Counted from the first letter of the stretch, positions 1-9,098 are shown. The stretch: 64,000 nt of DNA from Polynucleobacter sp. 78F-HAINBA (GCF_018882325.1 NZ_JACVOQ010000004.1:62001-126000), one strand, 5' to 3'. The notes: generated from the letters alone by a model not told the origin. Numbers and translations: made by a program.

Positions 1-1
1 G

Positions 2-640
2 CGTGGACAAGAATTAGCAGACTCGATATCGATTCAAGATGTTGAAGCAGAATCATTCAAGCTTTCCGAGCTTCCCTCACGTCTTCATGAATTTGACATC
101 ATCGTTTCAAGCACCGCATCCTCACTGCCGATCATTGGCTTAGGTATGGTAGAGAGCGCCCTGAAACAACGTCGCCATAAACCCATGGTGATGATTGACT
201 TAGCGGTACCTCGTGATTTTGAGCCAGAGATTGCTCGCTTAAATGACATTTATCTTTATACAGTCGATGATTTAGGCGTGATGATTCAGACTGGCGCTTC
301 TTTGCGTCAAGCCGCTGTGAGTCAAGCCGAAGCAATCATTGAAGATCGTGTTGGTAATTTTATGCACTGGATGCAGGGCCGGAAAACCGTTCCACTCATT
401 CAAGACATCCAACAACAAGGTGAACACCTAAGGCAGTTAGAGTTGGATCGCGCCATGAAACGATTAATGCGCGGTGAAGACCCCCAAGAAGTGCTCAATG
501 CAATGGCACAGGGCTTAACCAATAAGTTCTTACATGGCTCATTGCATGCTTTACAACACTCTAACGGCGCTGAGCGTGACGCCCTGATTAAGTTGCTTCC
601 TAAATTATTCGCCTCGCACTCCAAGCCAGAAGACCATTAG
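2..640 (+). CDS. hemA: Glutamyl-tRNA reductase, C-terminal part (5' truncated by window edge)
   Basis: This is the last 212 or so residues of glutamyl-tRNA reductase, the NADPH-dependent enzyme that turns Glu-tRNA into glutamate-1-semialdehyde at the start of tetrapyrrole synthesis. The frame is open from base 2, so the gene begins outside the window. Visible are the end of the NADPH domain ([13 protein letters not shown]), the conserved block [15 protein letters not shown] and the helical C-terminal dimerisation domain. The N-terminal catalytic domain lies upstream and cannot be checked. The TAG stop touches the ATG of prfA, so the two genes are almost certainly co-transcribed and perhaps translationally coupled. 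Confidence 0.95.
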   Translation, partial: RGQELADSISIQDVEAESFKLSELPSRLHEFDIIVSSTASSLPIIGLGMVESALKQRRHKPMVMIDLAVPRDFEPEIARLNDIYLYTVDDLGVMIQTGASLRQAAVSQAEAIIEDRVGNFMHWMQGRKTVPLIQDIQQQGEHLRQLELDRAMKRLMRGEDPQEVLNAMAQGLTNKFLHGSLHALQHSNGAERDALIKLLPKLFASHSKPEDH

Positions 641-1720
641 ATGAAGCCCAGCATGCGGGCTAAGCTAGACCACCTAGACACGCGCTTAGCCGAACTCAAC
701 TCCCTATTAACTACCGAAGAGTCCACCAAAGACATGGACAACTATCGGAAGCTCACACGCGAGCATTCGGATATTGCAATGGTAGTGGAGCAATTTGGCT
801 TATACAAACAGGCTGAGGCCGACGCACAAGCCGCAGAAGAGATGCGCAAAGATCCTGAGATGAAGGACTTTGCTGATGAAGAACAAAAGCAAGCTCAAGC
901 CACAATGGAAGAGCTTGAAGGCGTCCTACAAAAACTCTTGCTACCAAAAGATATTAACGATGAACGTAATGTCTTTTTAGAAATTCGTGCGGGTACTGGT
1001 GGTGATGAGAGTGCACTCTTTGCAGGCGACTTACTTCGTATGTATACGCGCTTTGCAGAGCGCCAGGGCTGGAAAGTAGAAGTTGTGAATGCTGCCGAAT
1101 CTGATCTTGGTGGATATAAGGAAGTCGTTCTACGCTTAGTAGGTCAATCCGTTTACTCTCGCCTCAAATTTGAATCAGGTGGTCACCGTGTGCAACGTGT
1201 GCCCCAAACAGAAACTCAGGGTCGTATACATACATCAGCCTGCACAGTGGCCGTGATGCCTGAGGCAGATGAGTTAGAAGCAGTCAAGATTAATCCTGCT
1301 GAACTACGCATTGATACTTTTAGAGCTTCAGGCGCTGGTGGTCAGCACATCAATAAAACAGACTCTGCAGTTCGAATTACGCACCTACCTACAGGCACAG
1401 TAGTTGAGTGTCAGGATGACCGTAGCCAACACCGCAACCGCGAGCAAGCGATGAAGGTGCTGGTCTCACGCATCATGGATGCACGTGAACGTGAAAAGCA
1501 TCAACTTGAGGCGCAAACCAGAAAGTCGTTAATTGGCTCAGGCGATCGCAGTGACCGTATTCGTACTTATAACTTTCCGCAGGGTCGTATTACTGATCAT
1601 CGTATTAATCTAACGCTCTATAAGATTGATGCCATGATGGATGGCGATCTCGATGACCTCTGTAATGCTCTAGCGTCCGAGCATCAAGCAGAGCTGCTTG
1701 CAGCGCTTGGCGACAGTTAA
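641..1720 (+). CDS. prfA: Peptide chain release factor 1
   Basis: RF1 recognises UAA and UAG stop codons in the ribosomal A site and triggers peptide release. The 359-residue length is usual. The codon-recognition tripeptide of the RF1 type, P-Q-T, is at residues 188-190, and the catalytic GGQ is at 233-235 within [17 protein letters not shown]-x-T tripeptide rather than SPF separates it from RF2. The ATG directly follows the hemA stop with no spacer. The next gene, prmC, encodes the methyltransferase that modifies the GGQ glutamine, so this is the classic hemA-prfA-prmC arrangement. Confidence 0.98.
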   Translation: MKPSMRAKLDHLDTRLAELNSLLTTEESTKDMDNYRKLTREHSDIAMVVEQFGLYKQAEADAQAAEEMRKDPEMKDFADEEQKQAQATMEELEGVLQKLLLPKDINDERNVFLEIRAGTGGDESALFAGDLLRMYTRFAERQGWKVEVVNAAESDLGGYKEVVLRLVGQSVYSRLKFESGGHRVQRVPQTETQGRIHTSACTVAVMPEADELEAVKINPAELRIDTFRASGAGGQHINKTDSAVRITHLPTGTVVECQDDRSQHRNREQAMKVLVSRIMDAREREKHQLEAQTRKSLIGSGDRSDRIRTYNFPQGRITDHRINLTLYKIDAMMDGDLDDLCNALASEHQAELLAALGDS

Positions 1721-1730
1721 TACCAGTAGG

Positions 1731-2579
1731 ATGAGTTTCAGCCAGTCTTTACGCGAATTAATTAGCAACTGCACATTGCCAGCCAATGAAGCGCGGATAT
1801 TGCTGGCCCATTTACTAGAGAAGCACTGCCAACTCCCACGCTCTGCCCTCCTATCACGCGACGATATGAGCCTCAATGAACAGGCTTTTCAGGAATGGGA
1901 GAACCTAGTCTCAAGAAGAGCAAATGGTGAGCCCATCGCCTACATATTAGGCAAGAAGGGCTTTCATAATATTGAGTTACAGGTTGGCCCTGGAGTACTT
2001 ATTCCTCGGCCAGAAACTGAGCTCCTAGTAGATATTGCTCTTGCTGAAATCACCAAACTCAACAAGCCTACAAAGATATTGGACTTAGGTACTGGTTCCG
2101 GTGCAATTGCACTTTCTATTGCAAGCGCAGCTCCATTAGCCTCAGTTATTGCAACAGATCAATCAGCCGAGGCTTTAGTGATTGCTCAGCAGAATGCCCA
2201 ATCTCTTGCCCTAAGCGCCCAAATCCAGTTTGCGCAAGGTAGCTGGTATGAGGCTATCAGTCCACAAAATCAGTTTGACGTCATTGTCAGCAATCCACCT
2301 TATATCGCCAGTCAGGACTCTCACCTCGGGCAAGGGGATTTGAGGTTTGAACCTGAATCTGCCCTAACCGACTACGGTAGCGGTCTTAGCTGCCTCCAAG
2401 CAATCATTTCAGGGGCAGGCAAATTCCTGAAGTCTGGGGGCTTAATTGCTGTCGAGCATGGCTATGATCAATCCGAAGCAGTGGTTGATCTCATGAAAGA
2501 GGTGGGGCTAATAGACGTGCAAGTTCATCAGGATTTGGCTGGCCACTGTCGCGCAGCATCTGGCAGAAAAAGCCTATAA
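1731..2579 (+). CDS. prmC: Release factor glutamine methyltransferase
   Basis: PrmC (HemK) N5-methylates the glutamine of the GGQ motif in release factors using S-adenosylmethionine. The protein has the SAM-binding LDLGTGSGAIALSIA loop near residue 120 and the NPPY active-site tetrad at about 188-191, and its 282 residues match the family. I place the start at ATG 1731, whose product (MSFSQSLRELI) aligns with the usual N-terminus. An in-frame TTG at 1698 inside prfA would add 11 residues. Neither start has a well-spaced Shine-Dalgarno, so the start is uncertain by those residues. Confidence 0.96.
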   Translation: MSFSQSLRELISNCTLPANEARILLAHLLEKHCQLPRSALLSRDDMSLNEQAFQEWENLVSRRANGEPIAYILGKKGFHNIELQVGPGVLIPRPETELLVDIALAEITKLNKPTKILDLGTGSGAIALSIASAAPLASVIATDQSAEALVIAQQNAQSLALSAQIQFAQGSWYEAISPQNQFDVIVSNPPYIASQDSHLGQGDLRFEPESALTDYGSGLSCLQAIISGAGKFLKSGGLIAVEHGYDQSEAVVDLMKEVGLIDVQVHQDLAGHCRAASGRKSL

Positions 2580-2683
2580 AAATCCCTAAGAGGAATTAAC
2601 CCTTTTCTCCGGATAGCCTTAAAATTACCCCATTGTTAATTGCAATTTAAGATCGCCTTACAGCATCAATTTAGGAAAAAATT

Positions 2684-2992
2684 ATGGATACCCAAGCAAG
2701 AATTCAAGAAATCGTTAGCAGCCATCCTGTTGTATTGTTTATGAAGGGTAATGCCCAGTTTCCTCAGTGTGGCTTTTCCGGAAATGCAGTCAATATTTTG
2801 CGCACCTGCGGCGTAGATAAGCTTCATACAGTAAACGTATTGGAAGATGCAGAAATTCGTCAAGGCATTAAAGAATTTGCTAATTGGCCAACTATTCCTC
2901 AGCTTTATATCAATGGTGAATTTATTGGCGGCTCTGACATCATGACTGAAATGTTTCAAAGTGGCGAATTACAAAAGTTAGTTCAAGCCTAA
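2684..2992 (+). CDS. grxD: Monothiol glutaredoxin, Grx4 type
   Basis: This is a CGFS-type monothiol glutaredoxin of 102 residues. The CGFS active site is at residues 29-32, and the [19 protein letters not shown] block that binds glutathione follows. Such proteins carry a [2Fe-2S] cluster bridged with glutathione and work in iron-sulfur cluster transfer, often with BolA-type partners; an IbaG-like BolA protein is encoded at about 26 kb in this window. An AGGAAAA Shine-Dalgarno precedes the ATG. About 100 bases separate it from prmC, so it may have its own promoter, though I see no clear one. Confidence 0.96.
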   Translation: MDTQARIQEIVSSHPVVLFMKGNAQFPQCGFSGNAVNILRTCGVDKLHTVNVLEDAEIRQGIKEFANWPTIPQLYINGEFIGGSDIMTEMFQSGELQKLVQA

Positions 2993-3020
2993 GATTTAAC
3001 AGCTTTCATAGACTGAATTT

Positions 3021-4295
3021 GTGACTTTTGATTTAAGCTCTCTGCTTCTGTTTGGCCTGCCATTGGCTTTATGTGCAGGCCTTTTAGTATATGCACTGAA
3101 TTTGCGCTCCGCACTCAGTCGTGCTGAGCAACAGAATCAAACCGATACTGCATTAGCCACCAGCCTTCGCGCAGAGCGTGATCAGGCGCTACAGAATGCT
3201 ATCCGCCTTGAGGCCGCACTAGATTCTGAGCGTAAGCAGGGCTTAGGAAGAATTGAGTCTCTGAATGAAGCCAAAGAGGCGTTGACTAGTCAATTTAAAA
3301 ATCTAGCCAATGAAATTTTGGAAGATAAATCAAAACGTTTCACCGAACAGAATGTTGCCAATCTAGATGCCCTACTTAAGCCACTACAAACCAAGCTTTC
3401 AGAATTTAAAGAGCAAGTAAACACCTCTTATGGCAATGAAGCGCGCGAGCGCTTTGCACTTAAGAGCGAGATCGAGCGTCTTGCCAATCTCAACCTACGC
3501 ATGTCTGATGAAACGCGCTCGCTAACTCAAGCACTCAAAGGCGACTCCAAAGTCCAAGGCAATTGGGGTGAGTTAGTTCTAGAGTCCATTCTCGAGTCTT
3601 CAGGCCTCCGAAAAGGTGAGGAGTATTTGGTTCAAGATAGTCATACACAAACCGATGGCTCACGCTTACAACCAGACGTAGTCGTTAAGCTGCCAGAGGG
3701 CAGAAGTCTTGTTGTTGATAGCAAGGTTTCTATTACTGCGTATTCACGCCATGCTGAAGCAACTGATCCAGTCATTGCAGAGCAAGAACTGGCTGCACAC
3801 ATTCAGTCTCTACGCCAACATATTCAAGGCTTATCAAGCAAAAACTACAGCTCTTTATATGGCATTGGTTCAGTAGATTTTGTATTGATGTTTGTCCCGA
3901 TTGAGCCCGCTTTCTTATTGGCGCTCAAGACGGCACCAAACCTCTATCAAGAGGCCTTAGCTAAAAATATTGTGCTGGTTTGCCCAAGCACCTTAATGGC
4001 TACGCTGCGTACGGTTGCCCACTTATGGCGTCAAGACTCACAAAATCGCAATGCACTTGAAATTGCTAAACAATGTGGCACCCTCTACGATAAGTTTGTT
4101 GGCTTTGTAGATGATCTTGAGAAATTAGGCCAACGATTAGATCAAGCTCAAACGAGTTATCACGATGCTTTCAATAAACTCAAGTCTGGCAAAGGCAATC
4201 TCATTCGTACTGCCGAGAAGGTGCGTGAGCTTGGCGTTAAACCCAGCAAAAATCTATCTGCGCCACTGATTGAATCGTCTACAGATACTGAATAA
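3021..4295 (+). CDS. rmuC: DNA recombination protein RmuC homologue
   Basis: The 424-residue protein has the RmuC layout: an N-terminal membrane segment (about residues 7-26), a long coiled coil (about 30-170), then the RmuC domain with its nuclease-like fold, including KVQGNWGELVLESILESSGL and the stretch VVDSKVSITAYSRH. RmuC family members limit inversions at short inverted repeats in E. coli; their biochemical activity is poorly established. Translation starts at a GTG (3021), since no ATG lies in frame near the N-terminal membrane segment. It follows grxD by 28 bases and precedes the MFS gene. Confidence 0.95.
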   Translation: MTFDLSSLLLFGLPLALCAGLLVYALNLRSALSRAEQQNQTDTALATSLRAERDQALQNAIRLEAALDSERKQGLGRIESLNEAKEALTSQFKNLANEILEDKSKRFTEQNVANLDALLKPLQTKLSEFKEQVNTSYGNEARERFALKSEIERLANLNLRMSDETRSLTQALKGDSKVQGNWGELVLESILESSGLRKGEEYLVQDSHTQTDGSRLQPDVVVKLPEGRSLVVDSKVSITAYSRHAEATDPVIAEQELAAHIQSLRQHIQGLSSKNYSSLYGIGSVDFVLMFVPIEPAFLLALKTAPNLYQEALAKNIVLVCPSTLMATLRTVAHLWRQDSQNRNALEIAKQCGTLYDKFVGFVDDLEKLGQRLDQAQTSYHDAFNKLKSGKGNLIRTAEKVRELGVKPSKNLSAPLIESSTDTE

Positions 4296-4314
4296 AAAAT
4301 TGACTGATATCAGC

Positions 4315-5619
4315 ATGTCAGACGCAAAAGCTTCATCGCATTCCTATAAAAAGGTAGCAATTGCGGCCTGTTTTGGTACCTTTCTAGAATGGTATGACTT
4401 TCTAACATTTGCCACACTGGCGGTAGTTTTTGGACCCCTCTTCTTTCCATCGAGCGATCCCAGCACAGGTCTCTTAGCCAGCCTGGCAACCTTTGGGGTT
4501 GGAATGGTAGTGAGGCCCATTGGGGCCGCTATTTTCGGCAGCATTGGCGATCGCATTGGTCGTAGGCCCGTCTTTATGATCACCATCACCCTAATGGGTA
4601 TTGCCACAGTCTGCGTAGGCTTTTTACCAACTTATAGCCAAGTTGGCATCTGGGCGCCCATACTGCTAGTAAGCCTAAGACTGCTTCAAGGCCTCTCTGC
4701 GGGTGGAGAAATTGGCGGAAGTGCCGTTTACCTTACAGAGCATGCTGGCGACTCTAATCGCGGCTTTAAGACCAGCTTCTTGCAACTCATGGGACCGCTT
4801 GGTATCTTGGTTTCAACATTGCAAATTGCATTGCTTCAAAATTGGCTTACGACAGAAGAATTTCTATCCTGGGGCTGGAGGGTTCCATTTTGGATTTCGC
4901 TCATCCTGCTATTGCTTGCATTTAAAGCTCGAATGGCTCTAGAGGAAACACCAATCTATTTGCAATTAAGTAAAACAGAGACTCAATCCAAAAGCCCCTT
5001 AAGGGATAACTTCAAAGACCCAGAAACCAGAAAGAAAATGTTTCTGCTCTGCTTTTGCGTCTCTGCAGGCGGGGCGATCCTGTTTTTCTGTGTGCAGGTC
5101 TACACCTCAATCTTTCTCAAGACAACTGTAAAACTGGCTCCTCAATTAGTAAATCAATTGAGTGTTTATGCAACGCTTGCACTACTACCCCTTACAGTAT
5201 TTGCAGGGTGGCTCTCAGATAAGATTGGCAGAAAACCTGTAGTTGTCAGCGGCCTAATCTTAGGCGCCACGCTAATACTGCCAGCATTTCATTTTTTACA
5301 AAAAAATAGCCACTCAACAGCATTAATAGCCATGATTCTCATTGGCCTATCAGGAATTTTGGCACTGGTAGTTGGCCCACAAACAGCTCTACTTGCAGAG
5401 CTCTTCCCCGCAAAAACTAGAAATAGTGCGGCCACACTTCCGCATAACTTAGCAGCTGGGTGGATAGGCGGACTTCTCCCACTCATTGTTACCTGGTTAA
5501 ATCAAGAATGGGTAAGCGATCTAGCGGGGCTTTGGTATCCGACAGTCTTTTTAGGTGCCGCTGCGCTTGTTGGCCTGATTTTCCTGCCAGAAACCAAGGC
5601 AGTAAATCTTTCAAAGTAG
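4315..5619 (+). CDS. MFS transporter, metabolite:H+ symporter (MHS) type
   Basis: This is a 434-residue major facilitator with about twelve membrane spans. The N-terminal block GTFLEWYDFLTFATLAVVFG, the loop GDRIGRRPVF, the stretch GLSAGGEIGGSAVYLTEHA and the second repeat loop SDKIGRKPVV are typical of the MHS group (ProP, KgtP, shikimate and citrate carriers). The substrate cannot be read from the sequence; a small organic acid or osmolyte is the family expectation. I chose ATG 4315, because an upstream TTG at 4270 lies inside rmuC. The gene converges with the glycosyltransferase gene, leaving two bases between the stops and no visible terminator. Confidence 0.9.
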   Translation: MSDAKASSHSYKKVAIAACFGTFLEWYDFLTFATLAVVFGPLFFPSSDPSTGLLASLATFGVGMVVRPIGAAIFGSIGDRIGRRPVFMITITLMGIATVCVGFLPTYSQVGIWAPILLVSLRLLQGLSAGGEIGGSAVYLTEHAGDSNRGFKTSFLQLMGPLGILVSTLQIALLQNWLTTEEFLSWGWRVPFWISLILLLLAFKARMALEETPIYLQLSKTETQSKSPLRDNFKDPETRKKMFLLCFCVSAGGAILFFCVQVYTSIFLKTTVKLAPQLVNQLSVYATLALLPLTVFAGWLSDKIGRKPVVVSGLILGATLILPAFHFLQKNSHSTALIAMILIGLSGILALVVGPQTALLAELFPAKTRNSAATLPHNLAAGWIGGLLPLIVTWLNQEWVSDLAGLWYPTVFLGAAALVGLIFLPETKAVNLSK

Positions 5620-5621
5620 AT

Positions 5622-6518
5622 TTATAAAGCCTGAATTTTCTCGGAAATTTGATTCTGAATAGCTGTTTTAAATTGTGCCCACCAATTAATACAGCTTAGC
5701 TGAAGATGCAATATCTCACTTGGATTGGCTAGGGCCTTAGCCTTCATATTTTCTAAAAATTCGGGCAACTCTGACCATGACCCCAAGATGGGAAATGGGA
5801 CTGCGCCAATCGAGGCTAAAGCATCCTTAGAGAAGAGAAAATCATGCGCCAGTGAGATTGGGATGCAACCTAGCTCTAGCGCATCATACAAACGAATGGT
5901 TTCAGGATTATTTCCCGATGGGCATGGCGCAAAAATACTATCCTCCATGATTGCTGAATATAGGCCTACGTTATATCCACCTGCAAAACCATTCGAGGGC
6001 ATTAAATATAAATTCTCGCCACATGCAGTAGCAGGTCCCGCAAAGCTGGCACGCTCATTATTATATGAGCCGGCATTATTGATCCAACCAAGGAATGAGG
6101 CTATAGACTGGCGATGCAATGAGGACTTAAGGGCGCTGGATTCCCTTGGCCCCACTCCAGTTTTAAATCCGTTCGGTGCCCACAAAATCTTCCCGTTAAA
6201 ACTCTTCCGATTAATGATGTCTGGAAAGTAGTAATTGCGCACCACCAAATCACATTCAGCATATGCGGAAATGTCTTTATCTAACTTTTCTCCCCCCATA
6301 TGATATAAAACCACCTTTTTTCCAAAAGATTTAATGTGGCGAATGAGGTCAACATTAATCTGATTTAATTCCAAATACACCACTACAGGGCAGTCTAGCT
6401 GACTCGGATCCACCCCGAAGGTATATGGCGCACCAGCAAACAATTCATTCTGGATAAACCAAGCCTCTAAAGCGCCATTCAATGAATCGGGAGAGCTAAT
6501 AATTTGTAAATTTTTCAA
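5622..6518 (-). CDS. Glycosyltransferase, exostosin (GT47)-like
   Basis: The 298-residue protein ends with the signature of exostosin-like glycosyltransferases: a cysteine/proline patch FAPCPSGNNPETIRLYDAL followed by ELGCIPISLAHDFLF near residues 215-240. The N-terminal half is a Rossmann-like sugar-transferase domain without a recognisable donor motif. No signal peptide or membrane span is seen, so it is probably cytoplasmic and adds a sugar to a surface glycan, but donor and acceptor are unknown. It is the last gene of a three-gene minus-strand group with the GT-A-like protein and the broken methyltransferase, and its codon use looks more AT-rich than that of the flanking core genes. Confidence 0.7.
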   Translation of the reverse strand: MKNLQIISSPDSLNGALEAWFIQNELFAGAPYTFGVDPSQLDCPVVVYLELNQINVDLIRHIKSFGKKVVLYHMGGEKLDKDISAYAECDLVVRNYYFPDIINRKSFNGKILWAPNGFKTGVGPRESSALKSSLHRQSIASFLGWINNAGSYNNERASFAGPATACGENLYLMPSNGFAGGYNVGLYSAIMEDSIFAPCPSGNNPETIRLYDALELGCIPISLAHDFLFSKDALASIGAVPFPILGSWSELPEFLENMKAKALANPSEILHLQLSCINWWAQFKTAIQNQISEKIQAL

Positions 6519-6526
6519 AGCGAAAC

Positions 6527-7204
6527 TTAACCCTGGTGATATTGAATAATGGAATCTTTGTTCGAATAGTAAGTATTGAGCTCCTCAAAAAATAGAGGTG
6601 GGTCACTATAATCATGCCAAACTTTGATGGGGCCGAAGAAGCTTCGATGCCACATGGGCCTAAAATTCCAATTTAACGGCAACACGAATGGGTTAAAACC
6701 AGTATGTTCAATTGCCGATGCAAATGAACCCTGATCATTGGCAGGCATCGTATAAATACCCTGGTCATTAACCCCCAAAATAGAAGAGTCAATAGTTCCA
6801 GCTAACTCCTTCCAGCAATCAAAAACTGCCTTAGCTTTTTTAGTAAAAAATATAACGCCCGTGTTGTACTCAACCTCGTCGCCCGTGAATATTTTTGGAT
6901 AACGCTTGCCCCATGGAGCCTCGCAAATCGCTATTGCCATTCCAAAAATCCTCGCCTTCTCAAACCCGAAATCAAGCCTTCCCATCACCACAGTATCAAG
7001 ATCTAGAAATAAGGTTTCATCAAATGGAGACAGGTCAAGCATTCCAGCTTTTAGATTCAAGCTTCTTGGGTCCCCGCCCAGGGCCTCAATCTTAATAATC
7101 TCGTGGGGAAGCTCGGGGTGAAATTTTTTGACAGAGGCTTTTAGGCGCTCAATAGGCAATTTAGATTCATCACCCCAGTATATTGACAGGATTCCTCTGG
7201 ACAT
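6527..7204 (-). CDS. Glycosyltransferase-like protein with DxD motif (GT-A fold suspected)
   Basis: This is a 225-residue soluble protein. Residues about 62-76 read ETLFLDLDTVVMGRLD, where DLD is placed like the metal- and nucleotide-sugar-binding DxD of GT-A (for example GT8-like) transferases. The start MSRGILSIYWGDESKLPIERL and the later NTGVIFFTKKAKAVFDCW and WNFRPMWH resemble the flow of such enzymes: nucleotide-binding strand, DxD, acceptor region. Donor and acceptor cannot be named. It sits 8 bases upstream of the exostosin-like gene and 10 bases downstream of the broken methyltransferase, so the three form one transcription unit. Confidence 0.6.
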   Translation of the reverse strand: MSRGILSIYWGDESKLPIERLKASVKKFHPELPHEIIKIEALGGDPRSLNLKAGMLDLSPFDETLFLDLDTVVMGRLDFGFEKARIFGMAIAICEAPWGKRYPKIFTGDEVEYNTGVIFFTKKAKAVFDCWKELAGTIDSSILGVNDQGIYTMPANDQGSFASAIEHTGFNPFVLPLNWNFRPMWHRSFFGPIKVWHDYSDPPLFFEELNTYYSNKDSIIQYHQG

Positions 7205-7214
7205 TTTTCCCTAC

Positions 7215-7828
7215 TCAATCCACAACGAAATAAAAAGCTGGCATATTCTCAAATCCATTCTTTGAAATTATCTGATATTCCTTATTGAGTCTTATAAAAA
7301 ACTCATCAACAGCTTTTTTTACTCCCGGCCATCCAATGTCGTCGCCACAAATAATTCCACCTTTTTTAACCTTTGGATACCAAGCCGCTAGATCCTTCAC
7401 AACGCCCTCGTACGTGTGATCACCATCGATATACACAAGATCAAAACTCTCATCTTGAAACTGATCGGCAGCAAGCCATGACTTTTCTCTAATGATGCTC
7501 TACCCTGGAATTTTTTAAGATTGGATGACACGGCATTAAAAAGGCGATCCATGGCATTCTGAGAGTCTACGGCATCAAAAAGTCTTTGCACGTCATAGCA
7601 AAAAATATCATTTGGGTCGTAATTTGCTTGAAATGGGTCTACCCCTACATAGGTGATACCAGGCAAAACAGTACACATAAAATCAGCATGGTAGCCGTAG
7701 GCAACGCCAATTTCCAATATTTTTTTTGCGTTAACCACCCCTGCTAGATGAGGAACTATTCCGTACGACCCGAACCAACTACAAGCTTGCTTATTTTTTT
7801 CTAACGCAATTTGATCTTGGTTGAGCAT
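7215..7828 (-). pseudogene. SAM-dependent methyltransferase (Methyltransf_24 / TylF-like), frameshifted
   Basis: Two overlapping reading frames together spell one class I methyltransferase. The first, from ATG 7828, holds ILEIGVAYGYHADFMCTVLP (SAM loop) and the acidic YVGVDPF strand. The second, ending at 7215, holds FDLVYIDGDHTYEGVVKDL and GGIICGDDIGWPGV. The combined 614 bases are one short of a multiple of three, so a single-base deletion explains the break. It must lie between about 7430 and 7499, because the second frame has a stop at 7500-7502. This could be a real pseudogene or a sequencing error. When intact it would have been a 204-residue sugar or small-molecule methyltransferase working with the two neighbouring transferases. 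Confidence 0.8.
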
Positions 7829-7842
7829 TCTTGTCTCTCGCA

Positions 7843-7870
7843 GAAAAAATGCCTCACAAGAAGTGAGGCA
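7843..7870 (-). terminator. Rho-independent terminator after tRNA-Thr
   Basis: On the minus strand the arms TGCCTCAC and GTGAGGCA pair over a five-base TTCTT loop and are followed by a run of six T. It lies 11 bases past the tRNA CCA end and 15 bases before the methyltransferase start, so it would end the petABC-ssp-tRNA transcript and separate it from the sugar-gene patch. Confidence 0.85.
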
Positions 7871-7881
7871 AATTAGAAATT

Positions 7882-7957
7882 TGGTGCCCCTTGTCCGACT
7901 CGAACAGACCACCTACTGATTACAAATCAGTTGCTCTACCAGATGAGCTAAAGGGGC
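7882..7957 (-). tRNA. tRNA-Thr (anticodon TGT)
   Basis: The 76-base minus-strand cloverleaf is complete. The acceptor arms GCCCCTT / AAGGGGC pair fully, the D-arm is GCTC...GAGC, and the anticodon stem ACTGA / TCAGT holds the loop TTTGTAA with anticodon TGT. The T-arm GTCTG TTCGAGT CGGAC has the usual TTCGA, and CCA is encoded. It reads ACA codons and, by wobble, other ACN threonine codons. It begins 18 bases past the sspB stop and is followed by a strong terminator, so it may be processed from the sspAB transcript or have its own promoter. Confidence 0.97.
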
Positions 7958-7975
7958 AACGGATATTATTTTAAC

Positions 7976-8377
7976 CTATTTCACAATCGTCAAGGAAGGT
8001 CTGCCAGCTTTTGGCTTTTGGGCAGCCTCAGGGCTTATATCCTTCGGCGTACTAGTCTGACTAATATCAAAAGGAAAGGACATTCCCTGGCCATTTTCCC
8101 GGGCATAGATAGCTAGCACGTGACTTACGGGAACCATGATTTTTCTCGGAACCCCGCCGAATCTTGCCTGAAAACTAATCCAGTCATTGTCTAGATTCAA
8201 CTGATGGCAGGCCTCAAGGGAAAGATTAAGAACGATTTCATCATTCTTCACAAACTCCATTGGCACTTCAACGCTAGAGTCCACAAATACAGCCATGAAA
8301 GGCGTAAAACCATAATCCGTGCACCACTGATGTAGGGCACGGATTAGGTAGGGTTTGTTGCTTGGGTTATCTGACAT
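7976..8377 (-). CDS. sspB: ClpXP protease specificity-enhancing factor
   Basis: SspB is the adaptor that binds ssrA-tagged and some other substrates and delivers them to the ClpXP protease. The 133 residues show the family core: PYLIRALHQWCTDYGFTPFM at the start, VLNLSLEACHQLNLDNDWISFQARFGGV in the middle and VPVSHVLAIYARENGQGM with the hydrophobic substrate groove. The C-terminal tail, TPKDISPEAAQKPKAGRPSLTIVK, is the flexible segment whose end docks on ClpX; the closing LTIVK resembles that hydrophobic tag. It lies 30 bases after sspA, as in most beta- and gammaproteobacteria. Confidence 0.95.
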   Translation of the reverse strand: MSDNPSNKPYLIRALHQWCTDYGFTPFMAVFVDSSVEVPMEFVKNDEIVLNLSLEACHQLNLDNDWISFQARFGGVPRKIMVPVSHVLAIYARENGQGMSFPFDISQTSTPKDISPEAAQKPKAGRPSLTIVK

Positions 8378-8407
8378 GCTTATCTTGCCAGCTTGAGAAT
8401 GAGTCGC

Positions 8408-9019
8408 TTAGCGACGCATTACCTTTTCTGAAGGCGTTAAAGCCTCAATGTAAGCAGGTCTGCTGAAAATACGCTCAGCGTACTTTAATAAGGCAGCAGC
8501 ATTACGAGAAAGATCAATACCGTAATGCTCTAAACGCCACAACAAGGGAGCAATAGCAACGTCAAGCATCGAGAACTCTTCGCCCAACATGTACTTGTTC
8601 TTAACAAAAATAGGGGCTAGCTGAGTTAAGCGATCGCGGATAGCTAAACGCGCTTTTTCATGAGACTTCTCCGCTGCTTTGCCTTTTTCATTTTCTAAGG
8701 CTGCAACGTGCACAAATAACTCTTTCTCGAAGTTGAAGAGGAAGAGGCGTGCACGTGCGCGAGCAACTGGATCGGGCGGCATCAATTGTGGGTGAGGGAA
8801 ACGCTCATCAATATATTCATTGATGATGTTTGACTCATACAAAATCAAGTCACGTTCAACCAAGATTGGAACTTGACCATAAGGGTTCATAACCGAGATG
8901 TCTTCTGGCTTGTTAAACAAGTCCACATCGCGGATCTCAAAGTCCATGCCTTTTTCGAAAAGCACCAAACGGCAGCGTTGCGAGAATGGGCAGTTTGTGC
9001 CCGAGTACAACACCATCAT
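8408..9019 (-). CDS. sspA: Stringent starvation protein A
   Basis: SspA is a glutathione-S-transferase-fold protein that binds RNA polymerase and acts as a transcription factor in starvation and acid stress; family members lack GST activity. The 203 residues contain the thioredoxin-like N-terminal half (MMVLYSGTNCPFSQRCRLVL), the MNPYGQVPILVERDLILYESNIINEYID region and a helical C-terminal half with LGEEFSMLDVAIAPLLWRL. Two adjacent ATGs (9019, 9016) are both well placed behind AAGGAAAT. The gene follows petC after 79 bases, a conserved betaproteobacterial neighbourhood, and precedes sspB. Confidence 0.95.
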   Translation of the reverse strand: MMVLYSGTNCPFSQRCRLVLFEKGMDFEIRDVDLFNKPEDISVMNPYGQVPILVERDLILYESNIINEYIDERFPHPQLMPPDPVARARARLFLFNFEKELFVHVAALENEKGKAAEKSHEKARLAIRDRLTQLAPIFVKNKYMLGEEFSMLDVAIAPLLWRLEHYGIDLSRNAAALLKYAERIFSRPAYIEALTPSEKVMRR

Positions 9020-9098
9020 AAATTTATTTCCTTAAAAATCTACTTCAATACAACAAACGCACTAACAACTGCGACTTTAAATCTCTTATGACTCTGAC

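Noticed and set aside
7397-7912. An N-terminal extension of the broken methyltransferase starting at 7912
   Set aside because: It would be translated from inside the tRNA-Thr gene and across its terminator; ATG 7828 starts the conserved protein.
7882-7957. tRNA-Thr as an att site of an integrated element
   Set aside because: No integrase and no repeated copy of the tRNA 3' end were found between 5.6 and 8 kb.
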